From G963665495 sp963665495 (GTDB taxonomy: Bacteria; Desulfobacterota; Desulfovibrionia; Desulfovibrionales; Desulfovibrionaceae), in NCBI GenBank assembly GCA_963665495.1, contig OY762289.1:682001-746000 (forward strand): 64,000 bases of DNA, written 5' to 3'. Shown piece after piece: positions 1 to 10,774 of the stretch (position 1 is its first letter; each line of letters begins with the position of its first letter). Both the position numbers and the translations under genes were made by a program. Under the pieces are notes generated by a model. That model saw only the letters and a list, made by a program, of their open reading frames with translations, did not search any database and was not told the DNA's origin.

Positions 1-2
1 AG

Positions 3-491
3 GGGAAAGGCTTCGCGGTTGTTGCCGCCGAAGTCAGGAAACTGGCGGAACGCAGCGGCGAGGCTGCCAGTGAAATTCGCGAACTGTCCGCTTCCAGTGT
101 GGAAATAGCCGAACGCGCCGGCGAAATGCTGGTGACCATAGTGCCCAACATCAAGCGGACGGCGGAACTGGTCCAGGAAATCGCAGCCGCATCAGAGGAA
201 CAGAACGCAGGGTCCTCGCAGATCAACAAGGCCATTCAGCAGCTCGATACGGTGGTGCAGCAGAACGCTTCCGCATCGGAGGAAATGGCCTCCACCAGTG
301 AGGAGCTTTCAAGCCAGGCCCAGCAGCTGATGTCCTCCATGGCTTTTTTCAAGATCAGCCGATACGGTTCGAGGCCCCAAAAGGCCTTGCCGGCAAAGGC
401 CAAGCCAGCCGTCCCGCCGGTGGATACCGGCAATCAGGTCATGCTTGAAATGGGCGATGACGACGGGGACGATGATTTTCAGAAATTCTGA
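3..491 (+). CDS. Methyl-accepting chemotaxis protein, C-terminal part (5' end outside window)
   Basis: The reading frame is open from the window edge. It begins inside the highly conserved signalling hairpin tip (GKGFAVVAAEVRKLAERS at about residues 1-18), which binds CheA and CheW in the cytoplasm. The rest is the descending arm of the antiparallel coiled coil, rich in Glu, Gln and Ala (EEQNAGSSQINKAIQQLD), with probable methylation sites. It ends in a proline- and lysine-rich linker and an acidic tail (MGDDDGDDDFQKF). The tail does not look like a CheR-binding pentapeptide. The sensor half is off the window, so the ligand cannot be inferred. The internal ATG at 99 is not the start. Confidence 0.93.
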   Translation, partial: GKGFAVVAAEVRKLAERSGEAASEIRELSASSVEIAERAGEMLVTIVPNIKRTAELVQEIAAASEEQNAGSSQINKAIQQLDTVVQQNASASEEMASTSEELSSQAQQLMSSMAFFKISRYGSRPQKALPAKAKPAVPPVDTGNQVMLEMGDDDGDDDFQKF

Positions 492-635
492 TCCGTAATC
501 GGCATAAAAAGACATGAGCGGGACGTTTCCGGACGTTCCGCTTTTTTTATCCGGAAAAATCGCAGGAAAACCTGTCGCAAATCGCACGCAAAAAACGTAC
601 ACTGCCGCCTCAGCAAAGAACTCAAGGAGTGAGAC

Positions 636-1034
636 ATGCATGTTGATTTGCCCATGCTGGGCGTATTGTTCCTGCTGGTTTGCGTGATTATAGGACGCGT
701 AATTCTGGTCAAGGCTCGGAAAAAAATCCCCGAAACTGCGCAGCTGGAGCTTTTTCAGTCTTTTGCCAAAGTGCGCGCTTTTGCCATCATGCCCGTGGCC
801 GCATTACTGGCGTGTTTTATCGTTTTTTCCCATTTTTCCAACATAACCAAGGCCGATCTGGTCGGTTTCATGGCCGTGCTGGCTCTGATCACCATCATTA
901 CACAGGTCATGGTCTACAGAAAATTCATCCAATCGGACCTGCCCAGGAATTATCTCCTTTCTCAATCGATTTCCGCCGGTTTAACGCTGCTTGGCGTGCT
1001 GGGGTATATTGCCACCGTGGTTTTCTCCGGCTGA
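636..1034 (+). CDS. Small four-helix membrane protein of unknown function
   Basis: 132 aa. The start ATG follows a good Shine-Dalgarno (AAGGAGTGAGAC). Four hydrophobic segments are visible, at about residues 5-24, 48-66, 75-95 and 107-130, with a basic loop (KARKKI) after the first. No catalytic motif is recognisable. It stands alone, in the same direction as the chemotaxis receptor and convergent with the next gene. Probably an inner-membrane protein; function unknown. Confidence 0.7.
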   Translation: MHVDLPMLGVLFLLVCVIIGRVILVKARKKIPETAQLELFQSFAKVRAFAIMPVAALLACFIVFSHFSNITKADLVGFMAVLALITIITQVMVYRKFIQSDLPRNYLLSQSISAGLTLLGVLGYIATVVFSG

Positions 1035-1094
1035 GGCGGGCAATTTGTCATCAAGGTTCAGGAGGCTTTCAGGCCCCCTGAACCATTCGTGCCG

Positions 1095-1838
1095 TTATTT
1101 GTGCTTCTGCAGTTTTTCACGCACCATTTCGTCCTGGTAGGCCACGGACGCGCCCAGGATGGCAAAGGGGTAGAGGATGAAGTGGACGAAGGGAATGAAC
1201 AGCAGCGAACCGAAGGCCAGCATTAAAAAGAAGTTTCTGCGGATATACCCCAATCTTCCTTTTAACGTGGGGTTGTCGCGGGAGAGGGAGAAGTCGAAAA
1301 AATCCCATCCCAGCATAAGCATGGCAAACACCACCGACAGTAAGGGGCCCACCAGGGGAATCAGCAAAAAAACCAGCGGTACGAACAAAACGAAAACAGC
1401 CTTTTTGCATTCTTCGATGATTGTCTTGAATATTCCGGCTTCTTCCACGGCCTTGCCGCTGCGCGCCGCCGCGTAGGGATCTATCTTACTGATGCGCTGG
1501 GCTATGATGTCGTAAACGGGTGAGGCGATGATGTTGGCCACAACCATGAACAGAAAGTACATCACCAGCAGCAGCGTCAGGTAGAGGATATATTTGAATA
1601 CATAGGTATAGAGCCAGTGCAGCGCTGTCCAGAACATGCCGGTGTCCGCGCTGGACGGATTCCAGAAATAGGTCAGGATGCTGTTGGCGTTGTCGGTAAA
1701 AAGATAAAAGCACACCGAAAACAGGACCAGTGTCAGAAGAAAGGGGATCAGCACCAGGGGCAGGTAGCTCGGATGGCCGAAAGCGAACCGAATGCCTTTC
1801 AAATGAGCGCTGAATCCGCGGATTGCACTTCGTAACAT
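1095..1838 (-). CDS. EI24/CysZ-like integral membrane protein
   Basis: 247 aa from the chosen ATG (MLRSAIRG), which sits 8 nt after GGAGG. An upstream in-frame TTG at 1856 lacks such a site. The N-terminal pattern (RGFSAHLKGIRFAF, then SYLPLVLIPFLLTLVLF) and the central MYFLFMVVANIIASPVYD segment resemble the EI24/CysZ family, which includes sulfate-uptake proteins. Several hydrophobic stretches are present. It lies 19 bp downstream of glgB on the same strand and may be co-transcribed. Sulfate transport would suit a sulfate reducer, but the substrate is an inference from the family only. Confidence 0.75.
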   Translation of the reverse strand: MLRSAIRGFSAHLKGIRFAFGHPSYLPLVLIPFLLTLVLFSVCFYLFTDNANSILTYFWNPSSADTGMFWTALHWLYTYVFKYILYLTLLLVMYFLFMVVANIIASPVYDIIAQRISKIDPYAAARSGKAVEEAGIFKTIIEECKKAVFVLFVPLVFLLIPLVGPLLSVVFAMLMLGWDFFDFSLSRDNPTLKGRLGYIRRNFFLMLAFGSLLFIPFVHFILYPFAILGASVAYQDEMVREKLQKHK

Positions 1839-1857
1839 ATGCGTTACCTCCGTCAAA

Positions 1858-3771
<1,914 letters not shown>

Positions 3772-3874
3772 GCCGACCTCCCGGAAAAACTAAAGTTAGA
3801 AACAATAAGGATGCTACGACTCAGTTTTAATCAATGTATGAACAATAAACGTTCAGTTAAACGTTTCGGAGATT

Positions 3875-3903
3875 CTTAAGGGCTTTTGCAAGTGGTCCTT
3901 AAG
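3875..3903. repeat. Inverted repeat between glgA and glgB
   Basis: CTTAAGG at 3875-3881 is complementary to CCTTAAG at 3897-3903, with a 15-nt loop. It lies between the glgA stop and the glgB start and could be an attenuator, a processing hairpin or an operator. No T-run follows on the minus strand, so it is not a typical intrinsic terminator. Confidence 0.4.
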
Positions 3904-3936
3904 CGGCCGGAGGTTGTTTCCCCCTGGCTTGAAAAT

Positions 3937-5397
3937 TTAGATTGCGCTGCCGAGCTGGTTGTAGAGCGAAAGGTATTTGTGTGCGGAAAGCTGCCAGGAA
4001 AATTCCTGGCGCATGGCCCGCAGTTGGATTTGACGCCAGAGGTTTTTGTCGTTTTCCCACACGTCCAGGGCCTGGCAGATGGCAGTGTAAAAATGGTCCG
4101 CGTCGGACTCGTCGAAAATAAAGCCCGTACATTCGGGATGCGGATAGGGAATGATGGTGTCCCGCAATCCGCCCACTGCCGTGGCCACGGGCGGCGTACC
4201 GTAGCGCAGGGAGTACATCTGGGTCAGGCCGCAGGGTTCGTAGCGCGAAGGCATCAGAAAGATATCGGACCCTGCCTGGATTTTATGCGCCAGGTCTTCC
4301 GTGTAGCTGACATTTGCCGAAAGTCGCAGCGGATATTCTTCCATGAGGCGCAATACCCGCTCTTCGAAACGCAGATTGCCTTCGCCCAGGATAACGATGC
4401 CCACGTTGCGCTGAATGATACGCTCGAAGATCTCCAGGAGCAGGTCAATGCCCTTTTGCAACTGCAAGCGGCCGATGAATCCCAGAATGGGTCGGTCGGC
4501 AAGAAAGGGATTCAGCCCCTGTTCATCGATCAGCGCCTGCTTGCAGACCGCTTTCCCCTCCAGGGACTGCACACTGTAGGGAGCCGGGATCATCGGGTCG
4601 TTGCTCGGATCCCATACCTGGTAGTCCGCGCCGTTGAGAATGCCGGTCAGCGAATCGGAGCGCTTGCTTAAAATGCCTTCCAGGCCGCAACCGAATTCCG
4701 GCGTAATGATCTCGTCTGAGTACGCGGGGCTGACAGTGGTGATGTGGTCGCTATAGGCAATACCGGTTTTAAGAAGGTTGAAATCTCCCCAGAATTCCGA
4801 TCCGTCCATATTCCAGGCCCAGTGGGGCAGGCCGGAGTCCCAGAACAAACGGGAGGCAAAGCGTCCCTGAAAAGCCAGGTTGTGGATGCTCAGGACGGAC
4901 CGGGTATCGGCCCAGAAAGGATCGCCCATCCGCCAGTAGTTCAGAAATCCGGGAATCAGAGCTGTTTGCCAGTCATTGCAGTTGATCACCGCGGGCGGGG
5001 CTTCCAGCTGTCGGGCCCATTCCATGACGGCCCGGCAAAAGAAAATAAACCGTTCGCAGTTGTCGAAATAATCGCCTTTGTAGGTATTGTAAAAATGCGA
5101 ACGCTGAAAATATTCGTCGCGGCTGATAAAGTAGACCGGCATGCCGTGAAAGTCGGCAAAGTAGACATCCGCGGTGATCGGCCCCCAGGGGTAGCCTACA
5201 TGCAGGTCGGGCGTTATCAGGTGAAAAGGAATGCCCGCTTTTTTGATTCTTCCGTACATGGGCGTGATGACCGCCGTGTTGACACCCATATGATGCAGTG
5301 TCAGCGGCAGCGCTCCCATTACGTCACCTAGTCCGCCCGTCTTGGAAAAAGGATAGATTTCCGAAGTTGCGAACAGGATCAAAGGTTTTGGCGGCAT
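3937..5397 (-). CDS. glgA: Glycogen synthase (family GT5)
   Basis: 486 aa, full length for bacterial GlgA. It transfers glucose from ADP-glucose (or UDP-glucose) to a growing alpha-1,4 glucan in the cytoplasm. The N-terminal KTGGLGDVMGALP loop is the classic nucleotide-sugar contact. The C-terminal Rossmann half contains GRLQLQKGIDLLLE and the donor-binding PSRYEPCGLTQMYSLRYGTPP. The start has AGAGGA at a good distance. It pairs with glgB downstream. No glgC (ADP-glucose supply) lies in the window. Confidence 0.97.
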   Translation of the reverse strand: MPPKPLILFATSEIYPFSKTGGLGDVMGALPLTLHHMGVNTAVITPMYGRIKKAGIPFHLITPDLHVGYPWGPITADVYFADFHGMPVYFISRDEYFQRSHFYNTYKGDYFDNCERFIFFCRAVMEWARQLEAPPAVINCNDWQTALIPGFLNYWRMGDPFWADTRSVLSIHNLAFQGRFASRLFWDSGLPHWAWNMDGSEFWGDFNLLKTGIAYSDHITTVSPAYSDEIITPEFGCGLEGILSKRSDSLTGILNGADYQVWDPSNDPMIPAPYSVQSLEGKAVCKQALIDEQGLNPFLADRPILGFIGRLQLQKGIDLLLEIFERIIQRNVGIVILGEGNLRFEERVLRLMEEYPLRLSANVSYTEDLAHKIQAGSDIFLMPSRYEPCGLTQMYSLRYGTPPVATAVGGLRDTIIPYPHPECTGFIFDESDADHFYTAICQALDVWENDKNLWRQIQLRAMRQEFSWQLSAHKYLSLYNQLGSAI

Positions 5398-5502
5398 GAT
5401 TCCTCTCTGTAAGCGTGCTTGAACTTTGAGCCGGATAAAGTGAGGCCGTCCGGGGTTGTCGTACGTTGAATGTCCAATGTCGTCAAACCGGTACGAGCGT
5501 CT

Positions 5503-5964
5503 TTAAACAGGCGGTTTCAGGTCCTGAAGCTTTTTAATAAAGTCCTGTATGATTTTGCCGTGGTCAAAAGCCAGGGGCGGCAGCGCATCCAGGGGAAAAA
5601 AAGCCGCATTTCCGGCGTCGTCGCCGGCCTTGAGCGCTTCCGGCGAAGCGGTGATGGCCGTAAAAACCACGCTCATGGTATGCTTCCGGGGATCTCTGGC
5701 CGGATCGGAATAGACGCCGTGCAGACCGGTAAGCTCAACCTGCAGACCGGTTTCTTCCAGGGCCTCGCGTACGGCGGCGCGTTCGACGCTCTCGCCGTAA
5801 TCCACAAAACCGCCGGGCAAAGCCCAGCCATGGGGCGGATTGGCGCGTTCAATGAGCACTACACCCTTGCCGGGGGCGTAAATGATCACATCGACAGTTG
5901 GCGTGGGGTTTCGGTATTGTGGCAGCGGGCCGCCGCAATGCGGACAAGGTATGCTCTGTTCCAT
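5503..5964 (-). CDS. Nudix hydrolase with N-terminal zinc ribbon
   Basis: 153 aa from MEQSIPCPHC, preceded by ATGGAGCC at a usable spacing; a longer frame extends to 6048 without a better site. The N-terminus has CPHCGG, half of a zinc-ribbon motif. The Nudix box GX5EX7REUXEEXGU is intact (GGFVDYGESVERAAVREALEETG). Such proteins hydrolyse nucleoside diphosphate derivatives, often ADP-ribose-like compounds or NADH in cytoplasmic housekeeping. The substrate cannot be told here. The gene is divergent from the glycosyltransferase that follows. Confidence 0.9.
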   Translation of the reverse strand: MEQSIPCPHCGGPLPQYRNPTPTVDVIIYAPGKGVVLIERANPPHGWALPGGFVDYGESVERAAVREALEETGLQVELTGLHGVYSDPARDPRKHTMSVVFTAITASPEALKAGDDAGNAAFFPLDALPPLAFDHGKIIQDFIKKLQDLKPPV

Positions 5965-6108
5965 CTGCTTGGCTCCATTTGGCAAAAGTGAATGCGTCGT
6001 AATCAGTTGAGGTTCTGCCCTGTTCGCCTGCAATTGGCCGTGGCGCAAGTCGACAACAGGCGCGTGTGCCGGAATGAATGCACCTATACTAAAGGCTGAA
6101 ACAAAGAC

Positions 6109-7074
6109 ATGTCAAAGGCATATCACAAGATAATTGTGGGGCACAACGGGGCCTTGGGGGATTTCTGCTGCATTTTTCCCGCTCTGGCAGCCCTGAGGGA
6201 GCATTTCGCTCCCTCTTCCGTACGCTGGGCCGGAACCGGAGAGCGGGGCCTGTGGCTGCATCCACTGGAAATAGCGCCGGCTCTGCCCGAGGAGCAACGC
6301 GCCATTCGGCGCTTGTACGCGGCAAGCTCCTGGCCGGAAGAACTCGACGGAACGCTGGTCATATTTTTTGTACTGGACAAAGATCCTTTTCCAGAACACT
6401 GGCCGGACCTCTGGATTATTCGCGGGGTGGATGCTTCCGGAAAATCGCCGCGTATTCTGGCGCGCGAGCAGTTGCAGGACAGGGGAGTGAGCTGGCCCGC
6501 GGACTGGCAGCAGCAATGGGGTACTTATTTCCGCCGGACCTATGGCGGGGGGAAGTCTCCGGAGACAAAAACGGATGTCCTGCTTTTTCCTGGCGCCGGG
6601 CATCAGAGCAAGCAGTGGCCCCTTGTTAAATTTTTTGAACTTGCGCAGTGGATCGAAAAACAGGGCTTACGGCCGGTTCTGGTTCTGGGCCCGGCCGAGC
6701 AGGAGCGGGACATGCGGCCGGAAGACCATGGCTCCCTGGAAGTACGCCGTTTTCAGACTCTGGACGCACTGATGCGTGCGCTGGTCAATGCGCGGGCCGT
6801 GTGCGGCAATGACTGCGGCCCCATGCATCTGGCGTCGCTCGTACAAACACCCGGCCTGGTGCTATTCGGCCCTACTTCCCGGCGGCAATGGGGACCGCCT
6901 GGCCTTGCTACGCTGGCTCTGGATCTTCCCTGCCGGCCGTGCACGCGAACCACACGTTCCATCAGCTGCGATAATCCCCGGTGCATCACGGATATTCCCG
7001 TTGATGCAGCGATACGCGCCCTGGAAGGTGTTCTGAACGGAATGCCGGTGCAGGAACTCTGTAATCCGGATTGA
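6109..7074 (+). CDS. Glycosyltransferase family 9 (heptosyltransferase-like)
   Basis: 321 aa. GT9 enzymes add heptose from ADP-heptose to lipopolysaccharide core at the inner face of the inner membrane. The donor-binding C-terminal half has the family motifs LFPGAGHQSKQWP, CGNDCGPMHLASLV and LFGPTSRRQWGP. The conserved Asp of the GNDxGPMHLA motif is present. The N-terminal HNGALGDFCCIFPALAALREHF fits the acceptor half. It is isolated from other LPS genes, so the acceptor is unknown. The first hairpin-repeat copy follows the stop codon directly. Confidence 0.88.
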   Translation: MSKAYHKIIVGHNGALGDFCCIFPALAALREHFAPSSVRWAGTGERGLWLHPLEIAPALPEEQRAIRRLYAASSWPEELDGTLVIFFVLDKDPFPEHWPDLWIIRGVDASGKSPRILAREQLQDRGVSWPADWQQQWGTYFRRTYGGGKSPETKTDVLLFPGAGHQSKQWPLVKFFELAQWIEKQGLRPVLVLGPAEQERDMRPEDHGSLEVRRFQTLDALMRALVNARAVCGNDCGPMHLASLVQTPGLVLFGPTSRRQWGPPGLATLALDLPCRPCTRTTRSISCDNPRCITDIPVDAAIRALEGVLNGMPVQELCNPD

Positions 7075-7085
7075 AAAAAAGGGAG

Positions 7086-7180
7086 AAAACAACAAAGCCG
7101 GTTTTCAGGACCCCCATCCCGAAAACCGGCTCTGGCAAAAGCAGGAAGGTAATTTAGATATAGCAATGATCGGGCCAAAA
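7086..7180 (+). repeat. Hairpin repeat, copy A (distal module of the ~325-bp repeat)
   Basis: The first of four near-identical ~90-nt modules. A perfect 10-bp stem, GCCGGTTTTC (7097-7106) with GAAAACCGGC (7121-7130), encloses a 14-nt loop rich in C. Conserved sequence follows (AAAAGCAGGAAGGTAATTTA, then GATCGGGCCAAA). Other copies are at 11431, 11759 and 12084. This copy lies 12 bp after the glycosyltransferase stop and lacks the upstream TTCGGGA segment seen in the others. Confidence 0.9.
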
Positions 7181-7262
7181 TGAAAAAATGGCCCTTTTTA
7201 TTTTTGATTAATAATAAAACAAGGATGTTATGACTAAAAAAATGATATGCAGCTCAGGGAGT

Positions 7263-7398
7263 GTTTCTAGAAAAAGGTAAAAAAATTTGGACTTCCCCCA
7301 CAGAGCAGCCTGGATTGGGGATTGGCAGTACAAAAAATACAACCACCGGGAAAAAAGAGTGCCTCTCTCAGGCTCGGGCAGTTGTTGAGGCATTCAGG
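7263..7398 (+). repeat. Proximal module of the ~325-bp repeat, truncated at its right end
   Basis: It begins with TCTAGAAAAAGGTAAAAAAA at 7266, the same start as the units at 11612, 11938 and 12264. It includes AGTACAAAAAATACAACC at 7327. Resemblance to the other units continues to about 7398 (GAGGCATTCAGG against GAGCATTCGG). It then stops where the hairpin would be expected near 7423. The break marks the left edge of the AT-rich island. Confidence 0.8.
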
Positions 7399-7424
7399 TT
7401 TCTTTTCGTTTTTTTTTCCTCATT

Positions 7425-7658
7425 GCATGGCCGGTCCACTTCTGTTTCTTGCTTACCGGAGACAATCACTTGCGGGAAGTTGCTGAGCTAGAGGATGTTT
7501 TCGTTCACGGAACCCTATGGCTTGTGGCACAACTTCTGCGAGAAGGAAGAATCTTGTTGGACATTGGGCTGCATGCGTACGAAAGAATGGAACGATTTGG
7601 CCGGAGGTTTCACTGGAAAAAGGCACGCGAGATGCTAACAATTAGTAACTACCTGTGA
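7425..7658 (+). pseudogene. PIN-domain toxin remnant (5'-truncated)
   Basis: The open frame ends with a recognisable C-terminal PIN-domain segment: LLTGDNHLREVAELEDVFVHGTLW, then LVAQLLREGRILLD and GRRFHWKKAREML. The GD of LTGD would be one of the acidic metal ligands of a PIN ribonuclease. The first two thirds of the domain, including the N-terminal Asp, are missing. The frame runs upstream into the end of the repeat module with no start codon or ribosome site. No antitoxin lies next to it. It is probably a relic carried or cut by the island. Confidence 0.6.
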
Positions 7659-7846
7659 TAACTTGGATCTCAAAAAGAAATTGTCAGATCAAGTCAAAAC
7701 TACTTCAGTTCATTATGCCGAAACAATAGACCATAGAATTTTATCTTGGAAACCAACGCTCTTGATTTCCCCCCGGACGAATGCGTTCTTTGCTCCATGC
7801 TTAACTTCTTTTTGGCGGATTTTTCTTTGATTATGCTGTTGTTTTT

Positions 7847-8368
7847 TCATGAATCACATTTTTTAAATAGTAAAGATGAACGATCATGCCGTTCGAGTTT
7901 GAATTGGTGGTTTTCAAGGATAGCATGTTCTGCGGTTGATAGGTCCATATGGTGGTCATTGAACCATAACATGCCCTCAGGCTTCATCAAACGGTATATT
8001 TCATCCATTACTTTTTGAGCATTTATAAGTTCATGGAACACATCATGTAGAATGACAATGTCGATGGTCTTGTCCTTGAGTCCGGTGTGACAGTCGGTTA
8101 ATATAGTCGTAATGTTTTTCAATTTCCGCCTGGCTGCTTTACGCCGAGTCATTTTGATGGCTGCAGGAGATTGGTCAGCCGCATATACTGTTCCCGTTTC
8201 GCCGACCTGAAGGGATGCCGCAAGGCTGAAACTACCTGGACCGCATCCGTAATCCAATACGGAAAGCCCTTTTTTTAAGCCTGCACTCTTTAACTTTTTA
8301 ACCGGCGGTATAAATGCATCACGCAGGGAAAACCAAAAACACATCAGATAAAAAGACCATGTATCCAT
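7847..8368 (-). CDS. Class I SAM-dependent methyltransferase
   Basis: 173 aa from MDTWSFYLMCFW; a longer frame to 8497 overlaps the upstream gene heavily and is less likely. Motif I of the Rossmann fold is clear (VLDYGCGPGSFSLAAS), followed by the acidic strand-2 region (VYAADQSPAAI) and motif-II-like IDIVILHDVFHEL. The N-terminus (residues 5-15) is hydrophobic, so it may be membrane-associated. It is the last gene of a three-gene methyltransferase operon in the AT-rich island, 13 bp after its neighbour. Substrate unknown. Confidence 0.85.
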   Translation of the reverse strand: MDTWSFYLMCFWFSLRDAFIPPVKKLKSAGLKKGLSVLDYGCGPGSFSLAASLQVGETGTVYAADQSPAAIKMTRRKAARRKLKNITTILTDCHTGLKDKTIDIVILHDVFHELINAQKVMDEIYRLMKPEGMLWFNDHHMDLSTAEHAILENHQFKLERHDRSSLLFKKCDS

Positions 8369-8381
8369 GATAGTAATCCTG

Positions 8382-9524
8382 TTAAAGCAATGGGGTTGGT
8401 ATTTTGCCCCAGGCAAGGGTTTCCGGGGGGTGAGTGACTTTGAGCACCTTGTTCTCAGATAGATCGATCTCTGCTGAAACCATAGGCCGGAACCCATAAG
8501 CTGAAAGCAGAATTTCTTGGCCGCCGGTAGACTGAGTATGGCTCAGAGGTTTTGTAAACAGTACTGATAATTTGTTACGGTTAAAGTCTCTTGGAGATTT
8601 ATGGGGGAGTCGTGATGAAATGATACCCAGAGGTAATTCCGGTACATGCCATTGCTTGGGGACCACATATACAAGCCATGACGCCGTTATATCTTCACTG
8701 TTTAGAGCTCTTTGTACGGTCGGATTACTAGCTGCCAGGCCAAATGCTTCTTCAAGCTCGGCTGGCTCCAAGCGGGCTGGGGATACTATGGCTGTTTCAG
8801 GCAGATATACAGCTGAGATGCTTTCAACGGTGTGCTTTTTTAACCGTTCTCCGATGCTAAGAGAGACTAAAATTGCCATTGCATATAGCGAGACATAGAT
8901 GCAGATACGGAGGTTTCGTGAGGAGATCCAGGTTTCTACACTTGGAAAATCGATTTTAAATGGAAGAAACATATTTGTATTTTCAAGGTATTGTTTGTAC
9001 TCTTTCCCAAATTTCATAATGCAGCGGCGTTCCTCAAAACGGGCAAGAAGATAGTACAAAAACAACATGGTAACATAGGAAAAAAGCACCAGGAATCGTG
9101 GCCAAACAAGTAGTGCCCCCAGTCCGGCGATGGCTAATGCGAGATATTGAGGGTGCCGGACATTACCATATAGCCAGGAATTCACAGGACGTGCGTCACG
9201 TTGTCCACGATTGAGAACTGATACTAACTTGGATCCGTAAATTTGTACAAAACCTATGGCAAACAAAACCAGGCCAAGCCATAATAACGGCCATGCAAGA
9301 CCTTGAAGTACACTGATTACGGGACTTGATGTATAAGAAAAATGCGGTAAAAAGAAACCGGCAAGAAAACTGCCCCACTTATACTGGGTCAGCGCCCTTA
9401 AAGGGAATCCGTAAAAGGAATAATAATACAGTCCAAACGGGCTGATCATAAAAACTATTTCCATAACAATGACGACATAGAAAATCCACGATGCAGATTT
9501 AAAACCATTGGTGATAAATTGCAT
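8382..9524 (-). CDS. Isoprenylcysteine carboxyl methyltransferase-family membrane protein with C-terminal extension
   Basis: 380 aa with a strong AAGGAGG before the ATG. The first ~215 residues carry several membrane helices and the ICMT/phospholipid methyltransferase signature (LYGNVRHPQYLAL, then the FEERRCIMKFGKEYKQY region), which binds SAM at the membrane. The C-terminal ~165 residues (about 215-380) begin with another hydrophobic segment (LRICIYVSLYAMAILVSLSI) and continue into a soluble part I do not recognise. It sits between two soluble methyltransferases, 11 bp after the upstream one. Possible roles are lipid or small-molecule methylation. Confidence 0.8.
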   Translation of the reverse strand: MQFITNGFKSASWIFYVVIVMEIVFMISPFGLYYYSFYGFPLRALTQYKWGSFLAGFFLPHFSYTSSPVISVLQGLAWPLLWLGLVLFAIGFVQIYGSKLVSVLNRGQRDARPVNSWLYGNVRHPQYLALAIAGLGALLVWPRFLVLFSYVTMLFLYYLLARFEERRCIMKFGKEYKQYLENTNMFLPFKIDFPSVETWISSRNLRICIYVSLYAMAILVSLSIGERLKKHTVESISAVYLPETAIVSPARLEPAELEEAFGLAASNPTVQRALNSEDITASWLVYVVPKQWHVPELPLGIISSRLPHKSPRDFNRNKLSVLFTKPLSHTQSTGGQEILLSAYGFRPMVSAEIDLSENKVLKVTHPPETLAWGKIPTPLL

Positions 9525-9535
9525 GTTATCCTCCT

Positions 9536-10105
9536 TTATTGTGTGTCTACATCGCGTTTTTCTGCAGTTTTAGTAATTATGAAAAAACCATAACCACCGC
9601 AATCATCGGTGTACTCCCGGTCAATGGTCCAGCCCTTGGATGCTGCATATTGAAATAAGAGCGTATAGCTTTGCTCAAAATTGAGATTATGAATGACGAT
9701 AAGCGCGTTATCAGTGAGCTTTGGCTCGACCGCCTTTAATACAGGTAACATGTCCACGGGGCCCAAATCTAAAAACAAAAAATCAAAAAAAATTCTGAGG
9801 CTCTTCACTTCATCTTTTGCGTTACCTTCAAGGCAACTCACGGTTTGAGCTAATCCGGCTGAGTGGATGTTTTCCCTGCATTTCATGGCCAGTGAACGGT
9901 TAATCTCAATGGTATGGAGCAGGCCGTTGTTGACCTTTACCCCCATGCCGATCCAGATTGCAGAATATCCGTTCGCAGAACCGATTTCCAAAGCACTTTT
10001 TCGCTTGGTTTTAATCATGAGTTCTTTAAGATATTGTCCGTCACCGCTGGGGACATTGTTATACCTAAACCTTGAATTTTCTAACGTTTCCAGAATATCA
10101 TTCAT
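9536..10105 (-). CDS. O-methyltransferase (class I, family 3-like)
   Basis: 189 aa. Motif I is ALEIGSANGYSAIWIG, followed by LHTIEINRSLAMKCREN and the FDFLFLDLGP strand that usually carries the metal/substrate region of catechol-type O-methyltransferases. The usual FIDADK metal motif reads FLDLGPVD here, so metal dependence is uncertain. The ATG has GTGAGG upstream. It is the first gene of the island's methyltransferase operon, 150 bp downstream of the XRE regulator and AT-rich like it. Confidence 0.82.
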   Translation of the reverse strand: MNDILETLENSRFRYNNVPSGDGQYLKELMIKTKRKSALEIGSANGYSAIWIGMGVKVNNGLLHTIEINRSLAMKCRENIHSAGLAQTVSCLEGNAKDEVKSLRIFFDFLFLDLGPVDMLPVLKAVEPKLTDNALIVIHNLNFEQSYTLLFQYAASKGWTIDREYTDDCGGYGFFIITKTAEKRDVDTQ

Positions 10106-10255
10106 ATTTTTGCCTCACTTTTTACTAGAAGCGCCAATGCCCTAGGCGTTTTGCTTTTTCTATTTACTCAATTACATATTTTCATAATGAAACTCTTTAT
10201 ATCTGTAGCAATGGAATATAATGGAGATGGTTTGTTGATTATTTAGCTTGTGCCA

Positions 10256-10774
10256 CTATACGATATTGTGATGTATCAAAAGAAATTCAGAGTCACTAAT
10301 GACATCAAAATAATGATCGTGAAGCGCCCTGAAACGCAATGCCATTCCTGGACCTAACTCAAAGACCTGATCTCCTACCATCGCTTTCAACTTGCCAGAG
10401 AGAACCACACAAATTTCGGCCGTATTCTCATGATGTTTGGGATCAGCTTCCTTTCTGGCGCCTTGTGGTGCTTTCAAGTGATAAATTTCAAAATTCGGGA
10501 ACCAAATATGTGTCCCGACAGTTTCGTCCTTTTTGAATTTTTCCGTATGTCCGACCTCACATTTAGTCACTTCTGCCAGTCTTACGAGCTCATTTGCGGG
10601 GAGTTGAAACACCTTGCTTAAAGCGTCAATTGTCTCAATGGTTGGGTTGCCGCCACCGGTTTCGAGATTTGCAACCGTTACACGGGTTAAATTTGCACGC
10701 TTGGCTAGTTGGTCAGCCGTAATGCCAAGTTTTATTCGCAGCGTACGTATTATCGAAAAGTCAAATTTACTCAT
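10256..10774 (-). CDS. XRE-family transcriptional regulator with C-terminal cupin domain
   Basis: 172 aa. Residues about 8-62 form a helix-turn-helix of the XRE/Cro type (LGITADQLAKRANLTRVTVANLETGGGNPTIETIDALSKVF). Residues about 95-168 form a cupin barrel (HHENTAEICVVLSGKLKAMVG, then FELGPGMALRFRALHDHYFDV) with His residues placed to bind a metal or small ligand. It is encoded immediately upstream of, and in line with, the three methyltransferase genes, so it is a good candidate for their ligand-responsive regulator. Low GC content matches the rest of the island. Confidence 0.88.
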   Translation of the reverse strand: MSKFDFSIIRTLRIKLGITADQLAKRANLTRVTVANLETGGGNPTIETIDALSKVFQLPANELVRLAEVTKCEVGHTEKFKKDETVGTHIWFPNFEIYHLKAPQGARKEADPKHHENTAEICVVLSGKLKAMVGDQVFELGPGMALRFRALHDHYFDVISDSEFLLIHHNIV

